DNA from: an uncultured Porphyromonadaceae bacterium
Lineage (GTDB): Bacteria > Bacteroidota > Bacteroidia > Bacteroidales > Muribaculaceae
Assembly (NCBI GenBank): GCA_902462525.1
Contig: CABQCA010000017.1
Span: 1 to 24,321 of the forward strand
DNA length: 24,321 nucleotides
Reading direction: 5' to 3'
Both the position numbers and the translations under genes were made by a program. This document shows, one piece after another, positions 17,342 to 24,321 of this stretch; the stretch's first letter is position 1, and the number at the start of each line of letters is the position of its first letter. The notes under the pieces were generated by a model. The model saw only the letters and a program-made list of their open reading frames with translations, ran no database searches and had not been told where the DNA came from.

Positions 17342-18286
17342 ATGGATACTTCTCTTTCACCTTTCAAGATTTTCTCAGGCACTAAATCGCGATATATGGC
17401 CGAGGAAATCTGTAAAGAACTCGGTGTGGAATTAGGCTCAATGAAAATCGAACATTTCGCCGACGGCGAGTTCGAGGTTTCGTTTGAAGAATCGGTTCGC
17501 GGCTGCGAGGTTTACCTTGTACAGTCCACCTTTCCCAACTGCGACAACCTTATGGAGCTTCTTCTGATGATTGATGCTGCAAAACGTGCCTCTGCAAAAT
17601 CGGTAATCGCAGTAATGCCTTACTTCGGCTGGGCCCGTCAGGACCGCAAGGACAAGCCTCGCGTGTCGATAGCAGCAAAACTGGTTTCGGACCTGCTGGT
17701 GACTGCCGGCGCAACCCGTGTCATCACTATGGACCTTCATGCCGACCAGATTCAGGGCTTTTTCAACATTCCCGTCGACCATCTCTATGCTTCGTCGGTA
17801 TTCATTCCCTACATCCAGAGCCTTAAGCTCGAAGACATGGTAATCGCAACCCCCGATGTCGGAGGTGCCAAGCGTGCAAACAACTACGCCAAATATCTTG
17901 ATGTGCCTCTGGTACTCTGCCACAAACAGCGGGCCAAGGCCAACGTCGTGGCCAAGATGACTGTCATTGGAGATGTAAAGGATAAGAATGTGATTCTTGT
18001 CGACGATATGGTCGACACCGCAGGCACCATCACCAAGGCTGCTGATCTGATGATGGAACATGGAGCCAAATCGGTGCGGGCACTTGCTTCGCATGCTATC
18101 ATGAGTGATCCCGCAACACAGCGTGTGAACGACAGCGCGCTTGTCGAAATGATATTCACCAATTCTATTCCTTACACTAAGGATTGCCCCAAGTGCACCA
18201 TCATTTCGGTTGCCCGACTTTTCGCCGACACTATCCGTCGTGTTCACTGCAATCAGTCGATTTCGTCGCAGTATCTCATTAAATAA
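17342..18286 (+). CDS. prs: Ribose-phosphate pyrophosphokinase
   Basis: A 314-residue enzyme making PRPP from ribose 5-phosphate and ATP, for nucleotide, His and Trp synthesis. The ATP-binding region RQDRKD is at 99-104, the signature DLHADQIQGFF at 131-141 and the PRPP loop DDMVDTAGT at 221-229. The start at 17342 (MDTSLSPFKIFSGTKS) gives the usual length. The same frame is open back to 17231, but those 37 codons overlap the end of the GH13 gene and look unlike the family. The sequence ends normally (VARLFADTIRRVHCNQSIS) and is followed by a strong terminator. An essential housekeeping gene, so the region is core chromosome. Confidence 0.97.
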   Translation: MDTSLSPFKIFSGTKSRYMAEEICKELGVELGSMKIEHFADGEFEVSFEESVRGCEVYLVQSTFPNCDNLMELLLMIDAAKRASAKSVIAVMPYFGWARQDRKDKPRVSIAAKLVSDLLVTAGATRVITMDLHADQIQGFFNIPVDHLYASSVFIPYIQSLKLEDMVIATPDVGGAKRANNYAKYLDVPLVLCHKQRAKANVVAKMTVIGDVKDKNVILVDDMVDTAGTITKAADLMMEHGAKSVRALASHAIMSDPATQRVNDSALVEMIFTNSIPYTKDCPKCTIISVARLFADTIRRVHCNQSISSQYLIK

Positions 18287-18303
18287 TAATCTCAATCGCG
18301 CCT

Positions 18304-18341
18304 GCACGTCCGACCGTAGCCGGACGTGCGACGCTTTTTTT
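18304..18341 (+). terminator. Intrinsic terminator after prs, abutting the next start codon
   Basis: Perfect 9-bp stem GCACGTCCG (18304-18312) and CGGACGTGC (18321-18329), 8-base loop, then seven T at 18335-18341. The next base begins the ATG of the dehydrogenase gene, so the hairpin could attenuate read-through into that operon. Confidence 0.85.
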
Positions 18342-19307
18342 ATGAATAAACCGAAATTAGTGTGCCTCGACGGCGCTACCCTTTTCCCGTCAGACGACAG
18401 CCGTTGGGATGCCTTCCGTGATTTGTGCGAGTTCACTGTCTGCGACCGCACCGACCGTGCCGATGTGGCCGACCGTCTGCAGGACGCTGACATGGTTCTG
18501 ACAAATAAGGTTCCAATTCTCTCCGAAGAATTAATCAGGCTTCCGCAACTGAAGTATATCGGAGTGCTTGCCACGGGTTTCAACAATGTCGATACCGATT
18601 CGGCCCGCGAGTCGGGTATCACAGTCACCAACATTCCGGCCTACAGCACTGCTTCAGTGGCACAGCATGCCATATCGTTGCTTCTGGCCATTACCAACCG
18701 GGTGGAAAGCTATGCCCTGGAGGTGAGCCGCGGCCGATGGACCGGCTGTCCCGATTTTTCTTTCCGTATCGAGGACTGGCATGAACTTGCCGGCAAGACC
18801 TTCGGTGTCGTAGGTTTCGGGCACACCGGCTCGGCCACCGCTGCCATTGCCGCCGTTTTGGGTATGAAGATTGCCGTCTGCACCGGCAAACCGCAGTCGA
18901 AACTGCCGGAGGGATACGTAAAAATGAATTTCGGCGACCTTCTGCGCGAGAGCGATGTCGTGAGCCTGCATGTGCCGCTCACACCCGATACCCGCCACAT
19001 GATATGTGCCGAAACGCTCGGGCTGATGAAGCCGTCGGCAATTCTCATCAACACAGGCCGCGGACCTCTGGTCGATGCCGGGGCTCTGGCATGTGCGCTT
19101 TGCGACAGAAAGATATTTGCCGCTGGAGTGGATGTTCTCGACAACGAGCCTCCGCTGCCTGGCAATCCCTTGCTTGCGGCACCCCGTTGCTTCATCACTC
19201 CGCATGTGGCCTGGGCTTCGGTCGAAGCCCGTGAACGCCTGCTTGATATTGCTGTCGAAAATGTACGATCGTTTCTCGCAGGCAATCCACAAAATGTAGT
19301 AAACTAA
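18342..19307 (+). CDS. D-2-hydroxyacid dehydrogenase (NAD-dependent)
   Basis: A 321-residue cytoplasmic oxidoreductase of the D-isomer-specific 2-hydroxyacid dehydrogenase family; glycerate dehydrogenase/hydroxypyruvate reductase is the likeliest subgroup, but the substrate is not determined. The Rossmann motif GFGHTG is at 158-163 (GKTFGVVGFGHTG). The catalytic triad is visible as Arg240 in LINTGRGPLVD, Glu269 in VDVLDNEPP and His288 in ITPHVAWAS. Start: ATG 18342 gives a family-like beginning (MNKPKLVCLDGATL). The frame is open back to 18210, but that part runs through the terminator and prs. The ATG directly follows the terminator T-run. One base separates its stop from the FadL gene. Confidence 0.92.
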   Translation: MNKPKLVCLDGATLFPSDDSRWDAFRDLCEFTVCDRTDRADVADRLQDADMVLTNKVPILSEELIRLPQLKYIGVLATGFNNVDTDSARESGITVTNIPAYSTASVAQHAISLLLAITNRVESYALEVSRGRWTGCPDFSFRIEDWHELAGKTFGVVGFGHTGSATAAIAAVLGMKIAVCTGKPQSKLPEGYVKMNFGDLLRESDVVSLHVPLTPDTRHMICAETLGLMKPSAILINTGRGPLVDAGALACALCDRKIFAAGVDVLDNEPPLPGNPLLAAPRCFITPHVAWASVEARERLLDIAVENVRSFLAGNPQNVVN

Positions 19308-19308
19308 A

Positions 19309-20631
19309 ATGGTAAAAAAGTTTTTTACGGCAGCCATGCTGTCGGCAGCAGTCATCGGCGCATCGGCCGAAGGCTATCAGATCAATACTCTCAGCGCCCG
19401 TCAGAACGGTATGGGCCATACCGGCACAGCGCTGAAACTTGGTGCGGAAAGCATGATTTTCAATCCCGCCGGTCTTGGCTATCTTGATAAAACGCTCGAT
19501 TTCTCAGGCTGTGTGACAGGTATTTTCGCTCATGCCAAGGCCAGATACGACGGTACGACTTACCGCACCAACAACGATCCATCGACCCCTATGGCCTTCA
19601 ATCTGGGCATGAGCATCTACGATAATCTCAAAGCCGGCGTGAGCTTCTACACTCCTTACGGCAGCGGCATCAAATGGGGCGACAATTGGCCGGGAGCTGT
19701 TCTCAATCAGAAGGTTTCGCTCAAAGTGTTCACCGTACAGCCTACGGTAGCATGGCGCATTCTTCCCAATCTCTCTGTCGGCGCCGGCGCCATGATTTCG
19801 TTCGGGAATGTTGACCTCGACAAGGGGCTTGTATCGGCCGGATCGATGAATGCTCTTCTCGCCGGTATGGGCAGCGACTATCGTTTCTATGATACTCCGG
19901 CTTCGGTGAATCTCAGCGGAAAGGCCGCTGTGACGGTCGGTGTCAATGTGGGTGCGATGTGGGACATTACTCCGAAATGGACCGTAGGTGTGTCGTTCCG
20001 CAGCAAAATGAACATGAAGGTAAACTGCGGTGATGCTTCGCTGCGCTTCGGCAACGAGATGGCCCGTCAGCTTCTCGAATCGCAGCTCGGACTAATCGAC
20101 AAAGCTAATTTCAAGGCTCAGATGCCGGCTGCCGCCATTCTCAACGTCGGAGTCTCTTATCGTCCTGTCGACAGGCTGCTGCTTGCTTTCGACGCGCAGT
20201 GGACAGGCTGGAGCGCCTACAAGACACTCGACATCGAGTTCCTCAGTCCTACGCTTGTCGAGAACGGATTCAACCAGTACATCGAGAAGAACTACAGCAA
20301 TTCGTGGACATATCATTTTGGCGCACAGTACGATCTGACCGATCGTTTCCAGCTTCGTGCCGGTATGATGGTCGACACTACTCCGGTAAGTAAAACGCAC
20401 TATAATCCCGAGACTCCGGGCATGACCAAGATCGAGCCTTCGGTAGGTTTTTCGTTCTCGCCGGTGAAACATTTCACTATCGATGCCTCGTTGCTCTATG
20501 TGGCCGGTCTGGGCGCCGACGATGCTTCGTGCACCTATACCGATCTGTTGCTCAAGCGCCAGACCACCTTCACAGCCGATTATAGTCTCTACGCATGGAA
20601 TCCTTCGATAGGTTTCCGCTTCAATTTCTGA
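19309..20631 (+). CDS. OmpP1/FadL/TodX-family outer-membrane transporter
   Basis: A 440-residue outer-membrane barrel for hydrophobic molecules such as long-chain fatty acids. A signal peptide is clear (MVKKFFTAAMLSAAVIGASA, cleavage near residue 20). The mature start EGYQINTLSARQNGMG, then AESMIFNPAGLGYL, carries the family's NPAG motif. Alternating beta strands follow, ending SIGFRFNF with the terminal Phe expected for BAM-dependent barrels. It sits between the dehydrogenase and ispE genes with one base on each side; the grouping does not suggest a shared pathway. The natural substrate is unknown. Confidence 0.93.
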   Translation: MVKKFFTAAMLSAAVIGASAEGYQINTLSARQNGMGHTGTALKLGAESMIFNPAGLGYLDKTLDFSGCVTGIFAHAKARYDGTTYRTNNDPSTPMAFNLGMSIYDNLKAGVSFYTPYGSGIKWGDNWPGAVLNQKVSLKVFTVQPTVAWRILPNLSVGAGAMISFGNVDLDKGLVSAGSMNALLAGMGSDYRFYDTPASVNLSGKAAVTVGVNVGAMWDITPKWTVGVSFRSKMNMKVNCGDASLRFGNEMARQLLESQLGLIDKANFKAQMPAAAILNVGVSYRPVDRLLLAFDAQWTGWSAYKTLDIEFLSPTLVENGFNQYIEKNYSNSWTYHFGAQYDLTDRFQLRAGMMVDTTPVSKTHYNPETPGMTKIEPSVGFSFSPVKHFTIDASLLYVAGLGADDASCTYTDLLLKRQTTFTADYSLYAWNPSIGFRFNF

Positions 20632-20632
20632 A

Positions 20633-21475
20633 ATGGTACTTTTTCCGAATGCTAAGATAAATCTCGGTCTGCTGGTGACTGGTATCCGCCCCGACGGCTA
20701 CCACGATCTGTCGACCATAATGCTTCCGATAGACTGGTGCGATATCCTCGAACTTGTGCCTGGAAACGGGTCGGGAATTGTGTTGCATTGTGAAGGCGAG
20801 CTTGAAGGCGATCAGGAGAATAACCTGGTAGTCAGGGCGCTTCGTGCTCTTGAAAGTCATATCGGCCATGCTCTTCCTCCGCTCGATGTATATCTGAAAA
20901 AGATAATACCCATGGGCGCCGGCCTTGGAGGAGGCTCATCGGACGCCTCTTTTGCTCTCAAAGGTGCCAACGAGCTTTTTTGTCTGGGGCTTGACGATGA
21001 GACTCTTGCTTCGATAGCTTTGACTGTCGGTGCCGACTGCCCGTTCTTCATTTACAACCGTCCGGCCCTCGCGACCGGTGTTGGTGAGATTCTCGAGCCG
21101 GTCGACACAGGGTGTCTGCGCGGCCGCGGAATCGTCATCGCCAAGCCTCAGTCGGAATCGGTATCGACCCGCGAGGCCTATGCCGGAGTGCCAGTGAGGC
21201 CGCTTGCGCCCGGCCTTTCGCCGGCGACAGCTGTGAATGAGCCAATCGGTGAATGGCACAGCTCGCCTTTGCTGATCAATGCCTTCGAGGAATCTGTTTT
21301 TCCTCTCAGGCCCGAGATTGAAAGAGTGAAACGTCAGATGTACGATGCCGGAGCGCTCTTTGCTTCGATGTCGGGCTCCGGAGCCGCCGTTTACGGCATA
21401 TTTGAAAGTGCCAAAATGGCAGACGGGGCAGCATCGGTTTTCGAAGGCTGCGAAGTTTTCGTTTCAGCTCTCTGA
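20633..21475 (+). CDS. ispE: 4-diphosphocytidyl-2-C-methyl-D-erythritol kinase
   Basis: A 280-residue GHMP-family kinase that phosphorylates CDP-methylerythritol in the non-mevalonate isoprenoid pathway. Lys8 and Asn10 lie in FPNAKINLGLLV, the usual substrate-binding start, and the ATP loop PMGAGLGGGSSDAS is at 93-106. The C-terminal motif SMSGSGAAVYGIF is also typical. It begins one base after the FadL stop, so translation is probably coupled. The following 108 bases have no clear terminator. Essential core gene. Confidence 0.95.
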   Translation: MVLFPNAKINLGLLVTGIRPDGYHDLSTIMLPIDWCDILELVPGNGSGIVLHCEGELEGDQENNLVVRALRALESHIGHALPPLDVYLKKIIPMGAGLGGGSSDASFALKGANELFCLGLDDETLASIALTVGADCPFFIYNRPALATGVGEILEPVDTGCLRGRGIVIAKPQSESVSTREAYAGVPVRPLAPGLSPATAVNEPIGEWHSSPLLINAFEESVFPLRPEIERVKRQMYDAGALFASMSGSGAAVYGIFESAKMADGAASVFEGCEVFVSAL

Positions 21476-21583
21476 GCGTGAACGATATTTGCCCCCTTTT
21501 TGTTATTCTTTTTGAAACTGAGGCCGTTTAACACTTTTTGGCCGGGTTTTTGTATTAGCATTTTGGAATAACGTACAACGATT

Positions 21584-22192
21584 ATGAGCAAAAAAGAACA
21601 GCATAAAGCAGAGGAGTCGCAGAAAAAGGCTCCCGAAACAGAATCAGTGAACGAGCAGCCCGAAATCATGGACGTGCTCAACGAAGACGATACCGACGAC
21701 AATATCGCCGAAGCCGAACTCGACGAGAACGCACGTCTGCAGAATGAGCTCGACGAGGCCCGGGCCGCTCTCGAAAAGGAGAAAAAGGAGTATCTGTTCC
21801 TTATGGCCGACTTCGACAACTACCGCAAGCGAGTGACCCGCGAGAAGGCCGACCTTCTCAAGAACGCCGCCGAACGTGTGCTGCTGGCACTTCTCCCCAT
21901 CGTCGACGATTTTGAACGCGGCCTCGTTGCAGCCGCTTCCGACGATTCTGCGAAGGCCGTGCGCGAAGGTATGGAGCTTATATATAATAAACTTATCAAA
22001 TATCTTGAGAGCCAGGGCGTGAAACCCATGGAAAGTACCGGTGCGGAGTTCAATCCCGAATTCCACGAAGCCATTGCTACGATTCCCGCACCCTCCGACG
22101 ATCTCAAAGGTAAAGTTATCGACACAACTCAGAAGGGCTACATGCTCAACGACAAAGTCCTCCGCCATGCAAAAGTGGCTGTAGGTGAATAA
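21584..22192 (+). CDS. grpE: Nucleotide exchange factor GrpE
   Basis: A 202-residue homodimeric co-chaperone that releases ADP from DnaK. An acidic, disordered N-terminus (Glu/Asp-rich to about residue 50) precedes a long coiled coil (ARLQNELDEARAALEKEKKE), the hinge FLMADFDNYRKRVTREK, and the C-terminal beta domain with PEFHEAIATIPAPS and GYMLNDKVLRHAKVAV, both standard GrpE segments. The start gives a family-like MSKKEQHKAEE. dnaJ begins 11 bases downstream. The 108 bases before it are T-rich with a poor -7 match (GCATTTTG at 21558-21565), so the promoter is not defined. Confidence 0.97.
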   Translation: MSKKEQHKAEESQKKAPETESVNEQPEIMDVLNEDDTDDNIAEAELDENARLQNELDEARAALEKEKKEYLFLMADFDNYRKRVTREKADLLKNAAERVLLALLPIVDDFERGLVAAASDDSAKAVREGMELIYNKLIKYLESQGVKPMESTGAEFNPEFHEAIATIPAPSDDLKGKVIDTTQKGYMLNDKVLRHAKVAVGE

Positions 22193-22203
22193 GAAGCGTT
22201 AAT

Positions 22204-23370
22204 ATGGCTGAAAAAAGAGACTATTACGAAGTGCTCGGCGTAAGCCGGGATGCCACTCCCGACCAGATAAAGAAGGCATACAGAAAACTTGCCCTCCAGT
22301 ATCACCCCGACCGTAATCCCGGTGACAAGGCCGCCGAGGAGAAATTTAAGGAAGCGGCCGAGGCTTACGATGTGCTCGGCGACGAGAAAAAACGCGAACT
22401 GTACAACCAGTACGGCCACAACATGGGCCCGCAGGGTTTTCCGGGCGGTGGTGCCGGCGGTGGTTTCTACAGCGCCGGCGGAATGGATATCAACGATATT
22501 CTGCGCCGTTTTGCCGAAGAATTCGGCGGTTTCGGCGGCTTCGGCGGTGCCACGGGCGGTCGTCGCCAGCAGCGGCGTCAGCGCCGGGGTTCAGACCTCC
22601 GCATACGTGTGAAACTCACTCTCGAGGACATTGCCAAAGGAGTCGACAAGAAACTGCGTGTGCCTACTTTCGTTGCTTGCTCCCATTGCAACGGCACAGG
22701 CGCCAAGGACGGTGTGGCTTTCGCCACTTGTCCCCAGTGCCACGGACAGGGCCATATTCAGGACAATCAGTTCGCCCAGTTCGGTTTCGGCGGAGCGGCT
22801 GTGGTATGCCCCAACTGCGATGGTACGGGAAAGGTCATTTCCGAGCGATGCACCTATTGCAAGGGTGAGGGAGTGGAGCGCCGCGATGTCGAAGTGAGTT
22901 TCTCGATTCCCGCCGGCGCTGCCGACGGACAGACTTTCGCGCTCCGTGGCAAAGGCAACTATCCTAAGGGCGGCGGTGTGCCCGGCGACCTTCTCGTGGT
23001 AATAGAAGAAGTAAAGCATCCCGAACTTATCCGCGACGGTGCCGATGTGATTTACAACCTGATGCTCGACATACCCACGGCTACCCTCGGCGGTGCCGTA
23101 GAGGTGCCTACAATCACCGGTCGTGCACGGGTAAATGTGCCGGCAGGCACACAGCCCGGCAAAGTACTGCGTCTGCGAGGCAAAGGCCTGCCCGACCCGG
23201 AGAACGGCGGTACCGGCGATGAACTTATCAACATTATGGTCTATATTCCCGAAAACCTTTCGTTCGATCAGAAAGCCCAGTTCGAAGCCATGCGCACACA
23301 ACCTGGTATAAAGCCCTCGTCTGAAGACAGTCAGCGAATCTTCTCGAAACTCAAACATATTTTCGATTAA
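22204..23370 (+). CDS. dnaJ: Chaperone DnaJ
   Basis: A 388-residue Hsp40 that delivers unfolded proteins to DnaK and stimulates its ATPase. The J domain has the HPD motif at residues 34-36 (QYHPDRNPGD). A Gly/Phe-rich linker follows (about 75-120). The zinc domain has four CxxCxGxG repeats: CSHCNGTG (159-166), CPQCHGQG (176-183), CPNCDGTG (202-209) and CTYCKGEG (216-223). The C-terminal substrate domains include LRGKGNYPKGGG and GDLLVVIEE. All parts of a type I DnaJ are intact. It forms an operon with grpE (11-base gap) and is followed by a strong terminator. Confidence 0.98.
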   Translation: MAEKRDYYEVLGVSRDATPDQIKKAYRKLALQYHPDRNPGDKAAEEKFKEAAEAYDVLGDEKKRELYNQYGHNMGPQGFPGGGAGGGFYSAGGMDINDILRRFAEEFGGFGGFGGATGGRRQQRRQRRGSDLRIRVKLTLEDIAKGVDKKLRVPTFVACSHCNGTGAKDGVAFATCPQCHGQGHIQDNQFAQFGFGGAAVVCPNCDGTGKVISERCTYCKGEGVERRDVEVSFSIPAGAADGQTFALRGKGNYPKGGGVPGDLLVVIEEVKHPELIRDGADVIYNLMLDIPTATLGGAVEVPTITGRARVNVPAGTQPGKVLRLRGKGLPDPENGGTGDELINIMVYIPENLSFDQKAQFEAMRTQPGIKPSSEDSQRIFSKLKHIFD

Positions 23371-23380
23371 TAAAGCCCAT

Positions 23381-23432
23381 AAAAACTACCGCAAGGCGCC
23401 GCTGCAATCCGCTCCGGCGTCTTGCGGTTTTT
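23381..23432. terminator. Strong, probably bidirectional terminator after dnaJ
   Basis: A 14-bp stem, ACCGCAAGGCGCCG (23388-23401) with CGGCGTCTTGCGGT (23415-23428), has one G-T wobble. It is followed by TTTTT and preceded by AAAAA, so it can stop transcripts from either side. Confidence 0.9.
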
Positions 23433-23441
23433 CATATACAC

Positions 23442-23550
23442 CCATTTATACATGGAAAAACAAGCAGTTTTGTCAATTTTTCCATGTATGCATGGGTGAA
23501 TTTGTATATTTTGTCAGTTTTTCCATGTATACATGGGTAATTTTACATGG
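23442..23550. repeat. Three CCATGTATACATGG-type palindromes at about 41-base spacing
   Basis: Sites are CCATTTATACATGG (23442-23455), CCATGTATGCATGG (23482-23495) and CCATGTATACATGG (23523-23536, a perfect 14-bp palindrome). A half site ACATGG ends at 23550. Copies 2 and 3 share the flank TTTTGTCA, and the A/G that follows, before TTTTTCC; copy 1 has the mirrored flank GGAAAAAC. The segment is AT-rich and lies between convergent dnaJ and GH95 genes. Confidence 0.8.
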
Positions 23551-23570
23551 ATTTTGGGTCGTGTGGGCAA

Positions 23571-23605
23571 AAAAACAGCGGGATCGGCTTTGCGTCGACC
23601 CCGCT
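23571..23605 (-). terminator. Intrinsic terminator of the GH95 gene
   Basis: On the minus strand AGCGGGGTCG and CGATCCCGCT form a 10-bp stem with one mismatch and a 9-base loop, followed by G and then a T-run (plus-strand A-run at 23569-23575). It begins 18 bases after the GH95 stop. Confidence 0.82.
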
Positions 23606-23622
23606 GATTGGCTGAATTTTTG

Positions 23623-24321
23623 TCAGAATGTTATTGTTTTTGTCTGGCCGGGAATCAGGGATAGGGGATAGTCGGTGCCGTTTGCACGCAGTGTGGCTGT
23701 GACTGCGACGGGTGCGCTGACAGTGGCGCTGACAGCACGGCCGTTTTTCCAACTGATGGAGACTTCGGCGCCGGTGCGTGTGCGTATACCGCTTATGGAG
23801 CCGTCAGGCCATTCCGAGGGGCATGCGGGAAGCAGTTCGATGACATCGGGCGTCGACTGGACAAGCATCTCCGTGATTCCGGCACTTCCGCCGAAATTAC
23901 CGTCGATCTGGAAGGGTGCGTGGGCATCGAGCAGATTGGGATATGTTCCGCCGCCGCGACGGCGGTCGGGACCTTTGTAGTTGTCGGGGCTTACATAGCG
24001 CAGCAGCCGGCGCAGCATAGCGTAGGCGCCTTCGCTGTCCTTGAGGCGTGCAAGGAGGTTGACACGCCAGCCTGCGCTCCAACCGGTGGTTTCTTTGCCT
24101 TTGATTTCGAGTGTTCGGGCTGCGGCTTTGGCGAGATTCGGAGTTCCATCCGACGTGATCAAATGACCGGGGTACAGCCCGAATAGATGCGACTGGTGGC
24201 GGTGCTGCGGGTCGCAGTCAACAAAATTTTCCGACCATTCGTTGAGGCTGCCGTCGCTTTTGACGGCATAGGGCTGGAGGCGCGGAAGCACGCTGTCGAT
24301 TTCGGTAATGAGTGCGTTGTC
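23623..24321 (-). CDS. Glycoside hydrolase family 95 (alpha-L-fucosidase type), C-terminal part
   Basis: The frame is open to the window edge (233 codons including the stop), so the N-terminus lies beyond. The family pattern is strong: DPQHRHQSHLFGLYPG, then TLEIKGKETTGWSAGWRVNL, then LLDAHAPFQIDGNFGGSAGI and VIELLPACPSEWPDGSISG. GH95 enzymes are inverting 1,2-alpha-L-fucosidases, with some L-galactosidases, and act on host or plant glycans. The conserved Asp in the PFQIDGNFG motif is probably the catalytic base-assisting residue; the acid residue would be upstream, outside the window. The end (GQTKTITF) is a beta-strand-rich domain. An export signal cannot be judged. It runs convergently with dnaJ, and a terminator follows the stop. 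Confidence 0.93.
   Translation of the reverse strand, partial: DNALITEIDSVLPRLQPYAVKSDGSLNEWSENFVDCDPQHRHQSHLFGLYPGHLITSDGTPNLAKAAARTLEIKGKETTGWSAGWRVNLLARLKDSEGAYAMLRRLLRYVSPDNYKGPDRRRGGGTYPNLLDAHAPFQIDGNFGGSAGITEMLVQSTPDVIELLPACPSEWPDGSISGIRTRTGAEVSISWKNGRAVSATVSAPVAVTATLRANGTDYPLSLIPGQTKTITF

Noticed and set aside
21476..21583. Promoter of grpE with a TAnnTTTG element
   Set aside because: The best match is GCATTTTG with a TTTG 17 bases upstream, lacking the TA and the usual spacing; too weak to list. No CIRCE-type inverted repeat is visible.
23442..23550. CRISPR array
   Set aside because: Only three short palindromic copies, one inverted, with AT-rich intervals that themselves resemble each other; no cas gene nearby.

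Overview
The window reads as chromosome of a Bacteroidales bacterium. The evidence is the C-terminus of SprA (type IX secretion), promoters of the Bacteroidetes -33/-7 type (TTTG, about 20 nt, TAnnTTTG), a hexuronate isomerase/transporter pair and a GH95 fucosidase. The GC-rich housekeeping genes and the gut-glycan enzymes suggest a gut lineage such as Muribaculaceae; that placement is inference.

Layout. (1) 1-1295 (+): 3' end of sprA. (2) 1330-11157 (-): a lower-GC defence operon, transcribed leftwards in the order: PLD-like/SNF2 helicase, four-helix-bundle protein, DUF4391 protein, type III DNA methyltransferase (Mod), a small antitoxin-like gene, the beheaded C-terminal remnant of a zeta-toxin-like ATPase, and the type III restriction subunit (Res). 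(3) 11158-11680: a gene-free stretch with several inverted repeats, then the uxaC promoter. (4) 11681-14599 (+): uxaC and a hexuronate MFS transporter, closed by an intrinsic terminator. (5) 14733-18286 (+): a promoter, a patatin-like lipase, a GH13 alpha-amylase-family enzyme and prs, closed by a terminator. (6) 18342-21475 (+): D-2-hydroxyacid dehydrogenase, FadL-type porin and ispE, separated by one base each. (7) 21584-23370 (+): grpE-dnaJ, closed by a terminator. (8) 23442-23550: three palindromic repeats at about 41-nt spacing, between convergent genes. (9) 23623-24321 (-): C-terminus of a GH95 glycoside hydrolase.

How the genes work together. Mod would methylate, and Res with Mod would cleave, foreign DNA. 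The helicase, DUF4391 and four-helix-bundle genes are packed into the same transcription unit with overlaps or gaps of a few bases, so they probably belong to one expanded type III system. UxaC and the transporter form a hexuronate import and isomerisation unit. GrpE and DnaJ are DnaK co-chaperones.

The most unusual signal is a 7-base tandem repeat, consensus GTKAGKA, present as five arrays between 7.08 and 9.87 kb. I did not notice it elsewhere in the window. Some arrays are translated in frame inside the DUF4391 and helicase proteins. Two arrays in opposite orientation bracket the AT-rich four-helix-bundle gene. A further inverted pair, closed by a tiny hairpin and without a gene, sits inside the helicase gene. 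This looks like a small repeat-bounded cassette and a possible empty counterpart in one defence operon.
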